From Curvibacter gracilis ATCC BAA-807 (GTDB lineage: Bacteria; Pseudomonadota; Gammaproteobacteria; Burkholderiales; Burkholderiaceae_C): 64,000 nucleotides of DNA. Under the pieces are notes generated by a model. That model searched no databases, had not been told where the DNA came from, and saw only the letters and a list, made by a program, of their open reading frames with translations. The stretch is from NCBI RefSeq assembly GCF_000518645.1, contig NZ_JADZ01000026.1:38987-102986 (forward strand), read 5' to 3'. Numbering within the stretch: position 1 is the stretch's first letter; every line of letters begins with the position of its first letter. Position numbers and translations under genes: made by a program. Of the stretch, positions 1 through 9,802 are shown one piece after another.

Positions 1-212
1 AAGTGGTCTTCGATGGCGCGCTTGCTGCGGCCGGTGACGAAGATCATGTGGTCGATGCCTGCGGCATGGGCCTCTTCAACCGCGTACTGGATCAGCGGCT
101 TGTCCACCACCGGCAGCATTTCCTTGGGGCTGGCCTTGGTGGCCGGCAGAAAACGCGTGCCCAGCCCTGCGACCGGAAAAACCGCCTTGCGGACAGTCTG
201 CTTGATGTTCAT
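1..212 (-). CDS. galU: UTP--glucose-1-phosphate uridylyltransferase, N-terminal part (cut by window edge)
   Basis: The reverse strand reads from an ATG at 212 and is still open at base 1, giving about 70 residues. It begins [20 protein letters not shown], followed by [19 protein letters not shown], the nucleotidyltransferase signature of GalU (Gly-rich NTP loop, then the KEMLP element). The enzyme makes UDP-glucose from UTP and glucose-1-phosphate for envelope polysaccharides. The ATG directly abuts the stop codon of valS (213-215), so the two genes are probably co-transcribed and possibly translationally coupled. The C-terminal three quarters lie outside the window. Confidence 0.9.
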   Translation of the reverse strand, partial: MNIKQTVRKAVFPVAGLGTRFLPATKASPKEMLPVVDKPLIQYAVEEAHAAGIDHMIFVTGRSKRAIEDH

Positions 213-3104
213 TTATTTCATCCTCCTGAGTTGATCCTGGATGCCGGCCAGCTTGGTTGAGAAGTCGGCCACGCGTTTTTTCTCTTGTTCAATCACCGCC
301 GGTGGGGCCTTGGCCACAAAGGCTTCGTTGGACAGCTTGCCCTGCGCCTTGGTGATCTCGCCTTCGAGGCGGGCCGCTTCCTTGGCCAGACGGGCCTTCT
401 CGGCTTCCACATCGATTTCCACGAACAGGCACACACGGGCCTGCCCCACCACCGCCACCGGCGCGGCCTGGGCGGCTTCGGCCCATTCGGCTTCGGTGGC
501 AAACAGCTTCACTTCGCTCAGCTTGGCCAGCGCCTGCAGTATGGCGGCCGATTGTTGCAAGAAGGTGGCTTCTTCGGGCTGGCTGGCCACGGCCAGCAAG
601 GGCAGGCGGGTGGCGGGCGACACGCCCAGCTCGCCGCGCAGGTTGCGGCAGGCGTCCACCAGGGCCTTCAGGCGCTCGACATGCGCAATGGCAGCGGGGT
701 CGATCTTGGCGGGCTGCGACTCGGGGTAGCGCGCCACGCTGATCGATTCGCCCTTCAGGCCGGCCACGGGGGCCACGATTTGCCACAGTTCTTCGGTGAT
801 GAAAGGAATGATGGGATGGGCCAGGCGCAGGATGGCTTCCAGTGTGCGGATCAGCGTGCGGCGGGTGCCCCGTTGTTGTGCCTCATCACCGGTCTGGATC
901 TGCACTTTGGCAATTTCCAGGTACCAGTCGCAAAATTCGTTCCAGACGAAGTCGTACAGGCGGTTGGCCACGTTGTCGAGGCGGTATTCCTCGAAACCCT
1001 TGGCCACATCGGCCTCGACTTGCTGCAGCACCGAGGCAATCCAGCGGTCGGGCTGGCTGAAGCTCATGTAGCCATGGGCCTTGCCGCCAGGGGCGCAGTC
1101 GGCCTTGGTGTGCTCCAGCAGGCCGCAGTCATGGCCTTCGCAGTTCATCAGCACGAAGCGGGTGGCGTTCCAGAGCTTGTTGCAGAAGTTGCGGTAGCCC
1201 TCGCAGCGCTTGCTGTCGAAGTTGATGCTGCGCCCCAGCGAGGCCAGCGCGGCAAAGGTGAAGCGCAGCGCATCGGCCCCATAGGCCGGAATGCCTTCGG
1301 GGAACTCTTTTTGCGTGTTCTTGCGCACCTGGGGGGCGGTTTCGGGTTTGCGCAGGCCGGTGGTGCGCTTCTCCAGCAGGGGCTCGAGCGAGATGCCGTC
1401 GATCAGGTCCACCGGGTCGAGCACATTGCCTTCCGACTTGCTCATCTTCTTGCCCTGGGCATCGCGCACCAGGCCGTGGATGTACACGTGCTTGAAGGGC
1501 ACCCGGCCCGTGAAGTGGGTGGTCATCATGATCATCCGGGCGACCCAGAAGAAGATGATGTCGTAGCCCGTCACCAGCACGGTGCTGGGCAGGTACAGGT
1601 TGAAGTCGTCGGTGGCCGAGTCGGTCTGCTCGGGCCAGCCCATGGTCGAGAAGGGCACCAGGGCGGAGGAGTACCAGGTGTCCAACACGTCTTCATCGCG
1701 GCGCAGCGTCTTGCCCGGGGCCTTGGCCTGGGCTTCGGCTTCGTTGCGGGCCACGATCACGTGGCCGTCTTCGTCGTACCAGGCCGGAATCTGGTGGCCC
1801 CACCACAGCTGGCGGCTGATGCACCAGTCCTGGATGTTGTTCATCCACTGGTTGTAGGTGTTGACCCAGTTCTCGGGCACGAACTTCACCTCGCCGCTGG
1901 CCACGGCGTCGATGGCCTTCTGGGCGATCGATTTGCCGGTGGGGTCTTGCTCGCTGACCTTGCTCATGGCCACAAACCATTGGTCGGTCAGCATGGGTTC
2001 AATGACCTGGCCGGTGCGGGTGCAGCGCGGCACCATCAGCTTGTGCTTTTTCACCTCGACCAGGGCGCCGGCGGCTTCCAGGTCGGCCACCACGGCCTTG
2101 CGGGCCACAAAGCGGTCCAGGCCCTGGTACTTGGCGGGGGCGTTCTCGTTGATCTTGGCTTCGAGCGTCAGCACGCAGATCATCGGCAGGCTGTGGCGCT
2201 GGCCCACGGCGTAGTCGTTCTGGTCGTGCGCCGGGGTCACCTTGACCACGCCGGTGCCGAACTCGCGGTCCACGTAGTCGTCGGCAATCACCGGGATCTC
2301 GCGGTCGGTCAGCGGCAGCTTGACCATTTTGCCGATCAGGGCGGTGTAGCGCTCGTCTTCGGGGTGCACCATCACGGCCACGTCACCCAGCAGGGTCTCA
2401 GGCCGGGTGGTCGCCACGGTCAGGCTGCCCGAGCCGTCGGCCAGCGGGTAGGCGATGTGCCACAGGCTGCCGTCTTCCTCTTCGCTTTCCACCTCGAGGT
2501 CGGACACGGCCGACATCAGCACCGGGTCCCAGTTGACCAGGCGCTTGCCACGGTAGATCAGGCCTTGCTCGTACAGGCGCACAAAGGTGTCGGTCACCAC
2601 GCTGGAGAGCTTGTCGTCCATCGTGAAGTACTCGCGGCTCCAGTCCACGCTGTCGCCCATGCGGCGCATCTGGGTGGTGATGGTGTTGCCGGATTTCTCT
2701 TTCCACTCCCACACCTTGCTGACGAAGTTCTTGCGGCCCAGGTCATGGCGGCTGAGCTTTTGCTCCTGCAGCTGGCGCTCCACCACGATCTGGGTGGCGA
2801 TGCCCGCGTGGTCGGTACCGGGTACCCAGACGGTGTTGAAGCCCTTCATGCGGTGGTAGCGCGTGAGGCTGTCCATGATGGTCTGGTTGAACGCGTGCCC
2901 CATGTGCAGCGTGCCGGTCACGTTGGGCGGCGGCAGCTGGATGGCGAACGAGGGGGCCTCGGCCTGGGCCGCGCCGGTGCCGCGGAAGCCGGCGGCACCG
3001 TAGCCGCGCTTTTCCCATTCGGGGCCCCACTGGGCCTCGATGGCAGCAGGTTCAAAGGATTTCGAAAGGCTGTTCAGCCCGGGCTGTTGAATGGTGTCGC
3101 TCAT
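213..3104 (-). CDS. valS: Valine--tRNA ligase
   Basis: Class I aminoacyl-tRNA synthetase of 963 residues, close to the usual length of about 950, charging tRNA-Val in the cytoplasm. Visible motifs are the HIGH-type motif HMGH at residues 67-70 (in [13 protein letters not shown]), the KMSKS loop as [13 protein letters not shown] in the C-terminal half of the catalytic core, the anticodon-binding region, and a C-terminal coiled coil rich in Glu, Lys and Ala that ends QLRRMK. The start is the ATG at 3104, where ValRS homology begins; the reading frame stays open upstream but that part is not ValRS-like. A perfect hairpin lies 15 bases upstream and no clear Shine-Dalgarno sequence is seen. galU follows with no gap. 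Confidence 0.97.
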   Translation of the reverse strand: MSDTIQQPGLNSLSKSFEPAAIEAQWGPEWEKRGYGAAGFRGTGAAQAEAPSFAIQLPPPNVTGTLHMGHAFNQTIMDSLTRYHRMKGFNTVWVPGTDHAGIATQIVVERQLQEQKLSRHDLGRKNFVSKVWEWKEKSGNTITTQMRRMGDSVDWSREYFTMDDKLSSVVTDTFVRLYEQGLIYRGKRLVNWDPVLMSAVSDLEVESEEEDGSLWHIAYPLADGSGSLTVATTRPETLLGDVAVMVHPEDERYTALIGKMVKLPLTDREIPVIADDYVDREFGTGVVKVTPAHDQNDYAVGQRHSLPMICVLTLEAKINENAPAKYQGLDRFVARKAVVADLEAAGALVEVKKHKLMVPRCTRTGQVIEPMLTDQWFVAMSKVSEQDPTGKSIAQKAIDAVASGEVKFVPENWVNTYNQWMNNIQDWCISRQLWWGHQIPAWYDEDGHVIVARNEAEAQAKAPGKTLRRDEDVLDTWYSSALVPFSTMGWPEQTDSATDDFNLYLPSTVLVTGYDIIFFWVARMIMMTTHFTGRVPFKHVYIHGLVRDAQGKKMSKSEGNVLDPVDLIDGISLEPLLEKRTTGLRKPETAPQVRKNTQKEFPEGIPAYGADALRFTFAALASLGRSINFDSKRCEGYRNFCNKLWNATRFVLMNCEGHDCGLLEHTKADCAPGGKAHGYMSFSQPDRWIASVLQQVEADVAKGFEEYRLDNVANRLYDFVWNEFCDWYLEIAKVQIQTGDEAQQRGTRRTLIRTLEAILRLAHPIIPFITEELWQIVAPVAGLKGESISVARYPESQPAKIDPAAIAHVERLKALVDACRNLRGELGVSPATRLPLLAVASQPEEATFLQQSAAILQALAKLSEVKLFATEAEWAEAAQAAPVAVVGQARVCLFVEIDVEAEKARLAKEAARLEGEITKAQGKLSNEAFVAKAPPAVIEQEKKRVADFSTKLAGIQDQLRRMK

Positions 3105-3119
3105 GGCGTGGCAAATGGA

Positions 3120-3141
3120 AACGGCACCCTGGGGTGCCGTT
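3120..3141 (-). promoter_or_regulatory. Hairpin in the valS leader
   Basis: A perfect 9-bp stem (AACGGCACC / GGTGCCGTT) with a 4-base loop sits 15 bases upstream of the valS ATG. In the valS direction it is followed by a pyrimidine-rich stretch that is not a clean T-run. It could affect translation or act as a weak attenuator. It could also be a simple 5' UTR stem; there is no family match to support a named element. Confidence 0.4.
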
Positions 3142-3296
3142 GGAGACTGTTGCAGGATGAGGCCGATTTTAGCGGTGCGGCGCAGCCCTCCCGGGGGCCG
3201 TGTGCAGAATCGCTCCGATGGGGCGGCCAGCCTGGGCGCCGGGGCCCTTGGCACCCGGGGCCCGGACGCCAGGGCACGGTCCCATAATGCGAAGCC

Positions 3297-4172
3297 ATGA
3301 ACGACTCCGCCCTGGTTTTTTTGTGCTCCCGCGGCCATCAAGCGGCGCCATGGCGCCGTGGCTGGGCTGGCCGTTCTCCGGCCCTGCTGGCCCTGTTGGC
3401 GCTCCTCGGCGCAGCGGCGCATGGCGCCGAGGCCCCGGCCGCAGCCCCTGGATCGGTTGAGGCGGCTGCGCCGGTTGAATCGGCCCCTGCCCCCGAAGCC
3501 AGCCCCTCCACGCCCGCCGAGCACCCCTACAAACTCACCTTTGGCCTGTACCCGATGCGCGGGGGCGGGCAGCCTGCCAGCACCGGGGCCGACCTGAACC
3601 TGCGGTACGGCTACGGCAGCGGCAATGTCTGGCTGGGCCGCTACGAGGCCGAGGGCCAGGGCACGCAATGGCGGGGTGGCTGGGACCGCTCGGTGCCGTT
3701 GCCCGGTGGCTGGCGTCTGCAGCCCTCTTTGCAGCTGGCCTCGGGCGGCTTTGCGGGCGGCAGCCTGGGCCTGGAGCGGGGTGAGCGCTGGGTGGCGGGC
3801 GCGGGCCTGGGCCGCACCAATCTGCGCCCGTATGTGAACCTCAATTTCGACCCCAACGATGCCTGGATGCTGTGGGCGGGCTACCACCCGACCGAGTCGC
3901 AGTCCTTGTCGGTGCTGGTGGTGCGCGACAACCGTCAGAACCCCGACCAGCAGCACATGCACCTGGTCTACCGCGGCCCCGTGGCCGACGGCCTGCGGCT
4001 GACGGTGGATGTGCTGCGCAAGACCGGCCTGGTGGACGGGCAGGGCATCCGGCGCCTGGGCTGGTCGCTGGGGCTGGACGGGCGGCGCACCTTTGTGCAC
4101 CTGGCCTGGGATCCGAACGTCAACTTCAGCAGCCAGAACATGTGGCGCCTGTCCACCGGCTGGCGGTTTTGA
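3297..4172 (+). CDS. Exported beta-rich protein, probably outer-membrane barrel, function unknown
   Basis: A 291-residue protein that I do not recognise. The N-terminus has a basic stretch, then a hydrophobic core ([16 protein letters not shown]) ending at a likely signal-peptidase site near residue 43. An Ala/Pro-rich low-complexity spacer of about 30 residues follows. The rest alternates polar and hydrophobic residues in short strands rich in Trp, Tyr and Gly ([35 protein letters not shown]). The last residues are WRF, a terminal aromatic typical of outer-membrane beta-barrels. The barrel assignment is inferred from this pattern. The cyclase gene follows 13 bases downstream, so the two may share a transcript. 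Confidence 0.6.
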   Translation: MNDSALVFLCSRGHQAAPWRRGWAGRSPALLALLALLGAAAHGAEAPAAAPGSVEAAAPVESAPAPEASPSTPAEHPYKLTFGLYPMRGGGQPASTGADLNLRYGYGSGNVWLGRYEAEGQGTQWRGGWDRSVPLPGGWRLQPSLQLASGGFAGGSLGLERGERWVAGAGLGRTNLRPYVNLNFDPNDAWMLWAGYHPTESQSLSVLVVRDNRQNPDQQHMHLVYRGPVADGLRLTVDVLRKTGLVDGQGIRRLGWSLGLDGRRTFVHLAWDPNVNFSSQNMWRLSTGWRF

Positions 4173-4185
4173 GGGCCTCCGTGCA

Positions 4186-5265
4186 ATGAACCCCATCGCA
4201 GACGGGCACTCGCCCCTGGCCTTGCAGGTGCAGGCGCTGCTGCAGCGCGAAACCGGGCAGGTGCTCAGCCCGGCGGGCTTGAACGAGCTGCTGTCGCTCA
4301 CCGGCCATGGTGGCGCCGCCTCCTGGAGCGACCCGGTGCAGCAGCGCGAGGTCACCGTGGTGCTGGCCGATCTGCGCGGCTTCACCGCGCTCACGGCCAC
4401 CCAGCCTGCGGGCGTGATCATCGCCTTGCTGAACCGCTGCCTGGCCGTGTTGAGCGAAGTCATCCTGCGCCACGGCGGCACCATCGACAAGTTCATGGGC
4501 GATTCGGTGATGGCCCTGTTCGGTGCGCCGCAGGGGCGCCCGGACGACGTGGAGCGGGCCCTGGTGTGCGCGGTCGAGATGCAGCTTGCGATGGCGGGCC
4601 TGAACCGCGAGGGCCTGCAGCAGGGCCTGCCCGAGCTGTACATGGGCATCGGCATCAACACCGGCCAGGTGATTGCGGGCCGCTTCGGCTCGGCCGCCTA
4701 CTCGCAGTACACGGTGATCGGTGATGAGGTCAACCTGGCCTCGCGCATCGAGTCCTTCAGCCTGCGCGGGCAGGTGCTGGTCAGCGAGCACACCTACCAG
4801 CGCTGCGCCCACCTGGTGGAGGCCTCCGGCCCCATGGAGGTGCACGTCAAGGGCAAGAGCGAAGCCGTGCGCGTGCGCGAGGTGGTGGCCATCCCGGCGC
4901 GCGGGCTGCACGTGCCGCGTGCCGAAGTGCGGCGCAGCCACCGTGTGGAGGTGCGCCTGCCTTGCACCCTGCACGAACTGCAGCACAAGGTGGTGCTGCC
5001 GCACCCCGTGGCCGCCGTGATCATCGATGTGGGCTACCACGGGCTGCAGATCGAGCTCGACCAGCCGCTGCAGCCCTTTGCCGAGCTGAAGCTGGAGTTT
5101 GCCCTGCTGCTGGTCGACTTCACCGTCAGCGATGTGTACGCCAAGGTGGTCAAGTGCCGCCCCTGCGAGGGGCGTTGGCGCGCGGGCCTGGAGTTCACCG
5201 CCATCGGGGTCGAGAGCAGCGCCCGCTTGCAGACCTTTGTCCAGCTCCTGGTGGCCGTGCGCTGA
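4186..5265 (+). CDS. Class III nucleotide cyclase domain fused to a PilZ-like domain
   Basis: A 359-residue protein without a signal peptide or membrane segment. The cyclase domain spans about residues 53-232. Metal-binding aspartates appear at D62 (ADLRGFTAL) and D106 ([10 protein letters not shown]). Transition-state residues appear as N183 and R187 ([11 protein letters not shown]). The purine-specifying Lys is K102, but the partner position, usually Asp before YTVIGD, is Gln here (SQYTVIGD). Residues about 245-357 look PilZ-like: RRSHR at 249-253 fits RxxxR and DVGYHG at 281-286 fits DxSxxG with Gly for Ser. This suggests linkage of cAMP (or another cyclic nucleotide) output to cyclic-di-GMP input. 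The ATG at 4186 is 13 bases after the preceding stop. Confidence 0.85.
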   Translation: MNPIADGHSPLALQVQALLQRETGQVLSPAGLNELLSLTGHGGAASWSDPVQQREVTVVLADLRGFTALTATQPAGVIIALLNRCLAVLSEVILRHGGTIDKFMGDSVMALFGAPQGRPDDVERALVCAVEMQLAMAGLNREGLQQGLPELYMGIGINTGQVIAGRFGSAAYSQYTVIGDEVNLASRIESFSLRGQVLVSEHTYQRCAHLVEASGPMEVHVKGKSEAVRVREVVAIPARGLHVPRAEVRRSHRVEVRLPCTLHELQHKVVLPHPVAAVIIDVGYHGLQIELDQPLQPFAELKLEFALLLVDFTVSDVYAKVVKCRPCEGRWRAGLEFTAIGVESSARLQTFVQLLVAVR

Positions 5266-5290
5266 GGCCGCGCCAGCGCCCGGCAGGCGC

Positions 5291-5327
5291 AAAAAAGCCG
5301 CCGGCGCCCGGTGGGCTGCGGCGGCTT
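5291..5327 (-). terminator. Rho-independent terminator of the YceI operon
   Basis: An 8-bp perfect stem (AAGCCGCC / GGCGGCTT) with a GC-rich loop is followed, on the minus strand, by a run of six T. It lies about 35 bases past the stop of the last YceI gene, which is the expected place for an operon end. Confidence 0.75.
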
Positions 5328-5361
5328 GGTCAGGCAGGCCACTGCGAGGCCAGCGGGCCGT

Positions 5362-5937
5362 TTACTGCTTGACGGCTTCGACCTGCACCACCAGGTGCAC
5401 GTTCTTCGGGAAGCCCCAGTCGATGCCGTAGTTCATGCCCCATTGGGTGCGGTCGATGGTGGCTTCGAAGTCGCCGCCGCACACTTCACGCTTGAGCATG
5501 GGGCTTTGGTAGCAGTTGAACTGCTTGGCAGTCAGCGTCAGGGGGGCGGTCTTGCCCAGCAGGGTCAGGTTGCCGGCCACGCTGGTCACCTTGTCGCCTT
5601 CGAAGCTGAACTTGTCACCCACGAACTTGAAGGTGGGGAACTGCGGTGCGTTGAACAGGTCGGCGCTTTGCAGGTGCTTGTCGAAGGCAGCGGTGCCGCT
5701 GTTGATCGAGGTGGCGTCGAAAGTGATCTCGACCTTGCCGGTCTTGGCGGCCTTGTCCAGTTGAACGGTGCCTTCCTTCTTGTCGAAACGGCCACGGTTC
5801 ACGGCAGCACCGAAGTGGCTGATTTCGAAAGTCGCAAAGGTGTGGGTCGGGTCAATGCCGTAGGTGGCGGTTTCAGCCTGGGCCAGGCCGGCAGAGAGGG
5901 CGGCCGCAGCGGCCAGGGCGATCATCGAAATACGCAT
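5362..5937 (-). CDS. YceI family periplasmic lipid-binding protein (copy 1)
   Basis: A 191-residue protein with a clear Sec signal peptide (MRISMIALAAAAALSAGLAQA, cleaved near residue 21). The mature part has the YceI pattern: YGIDPTHTFATFEISHFG near the start and a beta-barrel lipocalin-like core with repeated charged strands. YceI proteins bind polyisoprenoid or ubiquinone-like lipids in the periplasm. AGGAG lies 9 bases before the ATG. It is the third gene of a cytochrome b561 - YceI - YceI operon and ends at a terminator. The second YceI protein is only distantly similar, so the two may bind different lipids. Confidence 0.9.
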   Translation of the reverse strand: MRISMIALAAAAALSAGLAQAETATYGIDPTHTFATFEISHFGAAVNRGRFDKKEGTVQLDKAAKTGKVEITFDATSINSGTAAFDKHLQSADLFNAPQFPTFKFVGDKFSFEGDKVTSVAGNLTLLGKTAPLTLTAKQFNCYQSPMLKREVCGGDFEATIDRTQWGMNYGIDWGFPKNVHLVVQVEAVKQ

Positions 5938-6005
5938 GGTTGAAAACTCCTGTTGGGAATGGGTGGAAAAAAGAAAAACAGACGGGATTCAGAGAACGGT
6001 GCGGA

Positions 6006-6584
6006 TCAGAGCTTGTTCACACCGGTCAGGGCAAACTTGAACTTCACCTGCACGTCGTCGGCCACCATGCCGGTGTCCGACCACTCGCCTTCACCGATCT
6101 TGAAGACCAGGCGCTTGATCGGCAGCACGCCGGTGGCGAGGGTGGTGGCGCCGTTCTGGGTCAGGGTCACGGGCACGACCACGTCCTGGGCATGGCCCTT
6201 GATGCTCAGCTTGCCGCTGATCTCAAACTTGCCGCCCCCCAAGCCCTTGGCCGAGGTGGACTGGAAGGTGGCCTGCGGAAACTTGGCGGTGTTGAACCAG
6301 GGGGCCTTGGGCAGCTCGGCATCGCTTTCAGGCACGCCCAGGGTGGCGCTGGCCACATCCACCGTCATGGCGATCTTGCTGGCTTCGGGCTTGGCCGGGT
6401 CGAAGCTGAGCTGGGCATCGAACTTCTTGAAGCGGCCTTCGACCGGCACGCCCATCTGCTTGCTCACAAAAACGATCTCGCTCTGGGCGGGCACCAGCTT
6501 CTGGTCGGCATGGGCGGGCGTGAAGGCGGCGATGGCGCTCAGGGCCAGGGAGGCGGCGAGGGCGCGTTTGAAAATCATGGTCAT
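6006..6584 (-). CDS. YceI family periplasmic lipid-binding protein (copy 2)
   Basis: A 192-residue protein with a Sec signal peptide ending at AHA (about residue 26). The mature part has the YceI pattern (LVPAQSEIVFVSKQMGVPVE, then GRFKKFDAQLSFDPAKPEAS). It lies between the cytochrome b561 gene and the other YceI gene, with AGGAG six bases before its ATG. Co-occurrence of b561-type cytochromes and YceI proteins suggests quinone or isoprenoid handling at the inner membrane/periplasm interface. That role is inferred from the family and the operon. Confidence 0.9.
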   Translation of the reverse strand: MTMIFKRALAASLALSAIAAFTPAHADQKLVPAQSEIVFVSKQMGVPVEGRFKKFDAQLSFDPAKPEASKIAMTVDVASATLGVPESDAELPKAPWFNTAKFPQATFQSTSAKGLGGGKFEISGKLSIKGHAQDVVVPVTLTQNGATTLATGVLPIKRLVFKIGEGEWSDTGMVADDVQVKFKFALTGVNKL

Positions 6585-6664
6585 GGTTCACTCCTGTTGC
6601 GGCCCGCGGGCCGGCTGGAAAAAATGGAAATCAGAGAGCCGAAAAAGGGGGACGGGGGCGTGCT

Positions 6665-7231
6665 TCAGCCACGGCCCGGCAGCATGCGGTTGATCAGGCC
6701 GTCACGGTCGATCAACTGGTGCTTGAACGCCGCCGCCACGTGCAGCGCAGCCAGGCCGGCCAGGGCCCAGGCGGCGATTTCGTGCCAGGGCTTGATCAGC
6801 TCGGCCAGTGCCTTGTCGGGGCCGACCAGGTCAGGCAGAGGCAGCACGCCGAACAACACCACCGGAAAGCCCGCAGCCGAGCTGTAGGCCCAGCCAATCA
6901 GCGGCACGGCAAAGAACAGCAGGTACAGCAGGTGGTGCGTGCCATGGTGGGCCACGCGCTGCCAGGCCGGCATGGCCTGTTCGATGGCCGCCGGCAGCTC
7001 AGGCGGGCGGTGGGTGATGCGCCACAGCAGCCGCAGCACCGACAGGATCAGGATCGACATGCCGGCCCATTTGTGCCAGCTGTAGTACTTGAGGCGTTGG
7101 GGAGAGAAAGGCAGATCGGCCATGTACAGGCCGAGGCAGAAGGTGCCCAGCAGCGCAGCCGCCAGCAGCCAGTGCAGGGCCATGGCCAGCGCGCTGTAGC
7201 GCTGGGGAGAGCCGTTTGAAACAGAGGTCAT
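6665..7231 (-). CDS. Cytochrome b561 family inner-membrane protein
   Basis: A 188-residue, four-helix membrane protein of the diheme cytochrome b561/CybB type, which passes electrons between quinol and acceptors at the inner membrane. Likely heme-ligand histidines are seen in ALHWLLAAALL (helix 1), YYSWHKWAGM (helix 2), a His-rich segment VAHHGTHHLLYLLFF, and LAALHVAAAFKH in the last helix. It is the first gene of the operon with the two YceI genes. No strong Shine-Dalgarno sequence is seen. Two adjacent inverted repeats lie about 100 bases upstream. Confidence 0.9.
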   Translation of the reverse strand: MTSVSNGSPQRYSALAMALHWLLAAALLGTFCLGLYMADLPFSPQRLKYYSWHKWAGMSILILSVLRLLWRITHRPPELPAAIEQAMPAWQRVAHHGTHHLLYLLFFAVPLIGWAYSSAAGFPVVLFGVLPLPDLVGPDKALAELIKPWHEIAAWALAGLAALHVAAAFKHQLIDRDGLINRMLPGRG

Positions 7232-7329
7232 GGATGAAACCCGGATTGAAGACGGTGTGTGGACTGTTTGATCAACAACAAGTTCCTGAACTGTCTGCAG
7301 TGTAGGAAGCGGGTTTGCCTCCGGGTTTC

Positions 7330-7363
7330 AGCGTGATTGACGCTTCAATTCAAAAAAATTGAA
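7330..7363. promoter_or_regulatory. Adjacent inverted repeats upstream of the cytochrome b561 operon
   Basis: AGCGT-5 bp-ACGCT (7330-7344) is immediately followed by TTCAATT-6 bp-AATTGAA (7344-7363). Both are perfect and sit in the only AT-rich patch between hemY and the b561 gene. They could be operator half-sites for the b561-YceI operon. The second repeat, with its A-run, could also be a weak transcription stop for the hem operon. No regulator is identified. Confidence 0.4.
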
Positions 7364-7401
7364 TGCCCAGCGGCTGCAGCTGGGGGATGGGCGGCTCGTC
7401 C

Positions 7402-8679
7402 TCAGGGGCAGAGCGCTGCGTTGCGCCAGGCCGCGGCGGCGGCGGGCTCGTCGCCACGGCGCTCGGCCAGCAGGGCCAGGGCGCGCCAGGCGTTGCGCTG
7501 CATGGGGCCGGCTTCCAGGTGCTGGCTGGCCTGGGTCAGCAATTGCTGGGCCTTGCCCCACAGCTGGCGCTTCAGGCAGGCCACGCCGGCCAGGTACTCC
7601 AGCCGGGCGTTGCGCGGGTTGGCCTGCTGGGCATTCTCGATGCGCGCCAGCCACGGGGCATCCAGCGATTCCATGCTGTTTTCCAGGGCCTCGACCAATT
7701 TCTGCTGCAGGTGCTCCGGCAGCGAGTCGGGCAGGCTGACCATGCGCTCCCACACCGGCAGCAGCCAGTGGCGGGCGTGTGCGTCGTCGCCGCCGAGTTG
7801 GCTCAGGCGGTGCGCGGCCTGCAGGGCCAGCTCGGGCATCTGGCGTTCTGCCGGGTCGAGCTGCTGCCAGACCTGTTGCAGCTGGGCCGGGTCGTGGGCC
7901 GAGTTCAGCAGTTCGGCCGCCAGCCCGCGCACGATGCTCTGCGCGGCCGCAGTGGAGAAGGCGCGGTGCTTGGCCAGCAGGCGGGCGGTTTCGAGGGCCA
8001 TCAGGGTCTGGCCGGCCAGGCGCGCGGCCTTGAGCCGGGTGCGCAGCGCGATGGTGCGCCGCGAGGCGCCCTGGGGCAGCTCTTCGAGCCGGGCCAGGGC
8101 CCCGGAGGCGTCGCGGTCGTCCAGCATCCAGCGCGCCGAGCGCAGTTGGGCGCCTTCGTGCAGCTCCTGGGTCTGGGCGTTCTGGCGCAGCGCGGTTTCC
8201 TCCAGCGCCTGGCGCAGGTGCTCGTCGCGCCGGTTGCGGTCTTGCAGCGCGTGGGCGCCGTCGGCGGCCACCAGGTGGGCCAGGGTGCGCAGCTGGAGGC
8301 CGGCGCCGCCGTAATGGGCGCTGGCGCTCAGCGACTGCTCCTGGGCCAGTGCCGCCTCGGCGGCCTTGCTGGCCCGCACGAAACGGCCCGACAGCAGATG
8401 GGTCATGGCGTCCAGCAGGGCGCCGTGCATGGCGCGCTCTTTCTGCTGCAGGCGCCAGCGGCGTGCCTGGTGGGGCATTTCGAACAGGGCGGCCAGGGCC
8501 TGCAGGGCCGCATGCAGGACCACGAAGCCGCCGACCAGCAGCAGCAACACCATGTTCAGGGACAGGTCGATCCGGTAGGGCGGCCAGAACAGGGTCACCG
8601 TGCCCTGGTTGTTGCCGGCAAACAAGGCCATGGCGACGGCAATGCCGAACAGGGCCAGAAACCACAAGGCTGCGCGCAT
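7402..8679 (-). CDS. hemY: HemY-like heme biosynthesis membrane protein
   Basis: A 425-residue protein with two N-terminal membrane helices (MRAALWFLALFGIAVAMALF and a second near LSLNMVLLLLVGGFVVLHAA) followed by a long, Ala/Leu-rich helical region typical of TPR repeats. This is the proteobacterial HemY family (HemY_N plus TPR). It is distinct from the protoporphyrinogen oxidase that shares the name in Bacillus. Its exact biochemical role is unsettled. It is the last gene of hemC-hemD-hemX-hemY, 16 bases after hemX, which supports the assignment. Confidence 0.9.
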   Translation of the reverse strand: MRAALWFLALFGIAVAMALFAGNNQGTVTLFWPPYRIDLSLNMVLLLLVGGFVVLHAALQALAALFEMPHQARRWRLQQKERAMHGALLDAMTHLLSGRFVRASKAAEAALAQEQSLSASAHYGGAGLQLRTLAHLVAADGAHALQDRNRRDEHLRQALEETALRQNAQTQELHEGAQLRSARWMLDDRDASGALARLEELPQGASRRTIALRTRLKAARLAGQTLMALETARLLAKHRAFSTAAAQSIVRGLAAELLNSAHDPAQLQQVWQQLDPAERQMPELALQAAHRLSQLGGDDAHARHWLLPVWERMVSLPDSLPEHLQQKLVEALENSMESLDAPWLARIENAQQANPRNARLEYLAGVACLKRQLWGKAQQLLTQASQHLEAGPMQRNAWRALALLAERRGDEPAAAAAWRNAALCP

Positions 8680-8695
8680 GGTGGGCCTCTTTTCC

Positions 8696-9802
8696 TCAGC
8701 GGCCCGCGGCGGCGGTGGCCAGCGCGGTCAGGGTTTCGTCCAGGCGCGGCAACTCCACCGCCTTGAGCTGGCCTTGCAGCTGCTGCAAAAGGGTGGCTGC
8801 GCTCTGGGTGCGGCGCGAGGCCGGGTCGAAATACTTGTTGATCTGGGTGGCGGCGGCGGCCAGGTCGGCGCGGGCCGATTCGGTCTGGCGGGCCAGCACG
8901 CCCAGGCGGGCGTTGAGCAACTTCAGCTTGAGGTTCTCACGCAGGAAAAAGCTCTGCTCGGGCGCCAGCAGGGCGGCCTCGGGCTGGTCGATGCGGCTCA
9001 CGCGCACCAGGTTGCGCATCTCGTCGCGCACCAGGGCCAGGGCCTTGCCGGCGGTGTTGTCCCACCAGTCCTGGGCCTGGGCTGCGGCGCCGGCCGGCGC
9101 GCTGCCGTTGGCGGGCGGGGCGGGGCGGCGCCCCGGGGCGTTGGCCACGGCATTGAGCACGGGCAGTTCGTCGACCTGGCGGGCCAGCTCGTCCAGGCGG
9201 GCCAGCAGGCCGGGCGTGTCGGTCACGCTGGCCGACTTGATGCGGTCGCTGTCGTGCTGGATGGCGCGCTGCAAGGGGGCCAGCCGGGGCTGGGCCGCCC
9301 GGGCGATGCGCTGGTCGGCGGTCTTGAGGGCGGCCAGCATGGGCTCGACGCTGCCGGTCAGCTGGGCCTGCTGCTGGGCCAGGCGCAGCGAGGACTCGAT
9401 GTCGACCACCAGGTTCTCGTCGCGCGAGCGCGACAGGCTTTGCATCAGCTCTTCGAGCTGGGTGCGCTGCAGGGCCACTTCGCTGAGCCGGGTTTCATTG
9501 AGGCTGACCCGGGCCGAGGCATCGCGTGCCAGCTCCTGGGCCTGACGGGCCAGGGCGCGGGCTTCGATGGCCTGGCTGCTGCTGTCGGCAGACTGGCGGG
9601 CCAGCTGCTCCTGCAGGTTGCCGATCTTCTGCCACAGCGAAACGCTGGCCACCAGGGCCAGGCCGGCCACGGCCAGAGCGGCCCAGGTCAAGGCCTGGCC
9701 GGGCCGGCTGCGGGCGGCGCGCGGCGCTGCCGGCGCGTGTGCGGCGGGCTGGGGCTGACGGGACTCGTCGGGCGGGGTGTCGATCGGGGGCACAGAACTC
9801 AT
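8696..9802 (-). CDS. hemX: HemX-like membrane protein
   Basis: A 368-residue protein with a Pro/Ala-rich cytoplasmic N-terminus, one membrane helix ([20 protein letters not shown]) and a long coiled-coil region beginning [13 protein letters not shown]. This is the HemX family, often auto-annotated as uroporphyrinogen-III C-methyltransferase. No SAM-methyltransferase motifs are visible, so the methyltransferase label should not be used. Its start overlaps the hemD stop by 4 bases (ATGA), showing translational coupling. It probably acts as a membrane scaffold with HemY. Confidence 0.88.
   Translation of the reverse strand: MSSVPPIDTPPDESRQPQPAAHAPAAPRAARSRPGQALTWAALAVAGLALVASVSLWQKIGNLQEQLARQSADSSSQAIEARALARQAQELARDASARVSLNETRLSEVALQRTQLEELMQSLSRSRDENLVVDIESSLRLAQQQAQLTGSVEPMLAALKTADQRIARAAQPRLAPLQRAIQHDSDRIKSASVTDTPGLLARLDELARQVDELPVLNAVANAPGRRPAPPANGSAPAGAAAQAQDWWDNTAGKALALVRDEMRNLVRVSRIDQPEAALLAPEQSFFLRENLKLKLLNARLGVLARQTESARADLAAAATQINKYFDPASRRTQSAATLLQQLQGQLKAVELPRLDETLTALATAAAGR

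Noticed and set aside
285..3287. A 1000-residue open frame on the plus strand, antisense to valS
   Set aside because: It is His/Gly/Val-rich and mirrors the codon pattern of valS, a usual artefact in high-GC DNA. ValRS motifs on the other strand are clear.
8696..9802. Uroporphyrinogen-III methyltransferase activity for HemX
   Set aside because: No SAM-binding motifs; the protein is one membrane helix plus a coiled-coil region.
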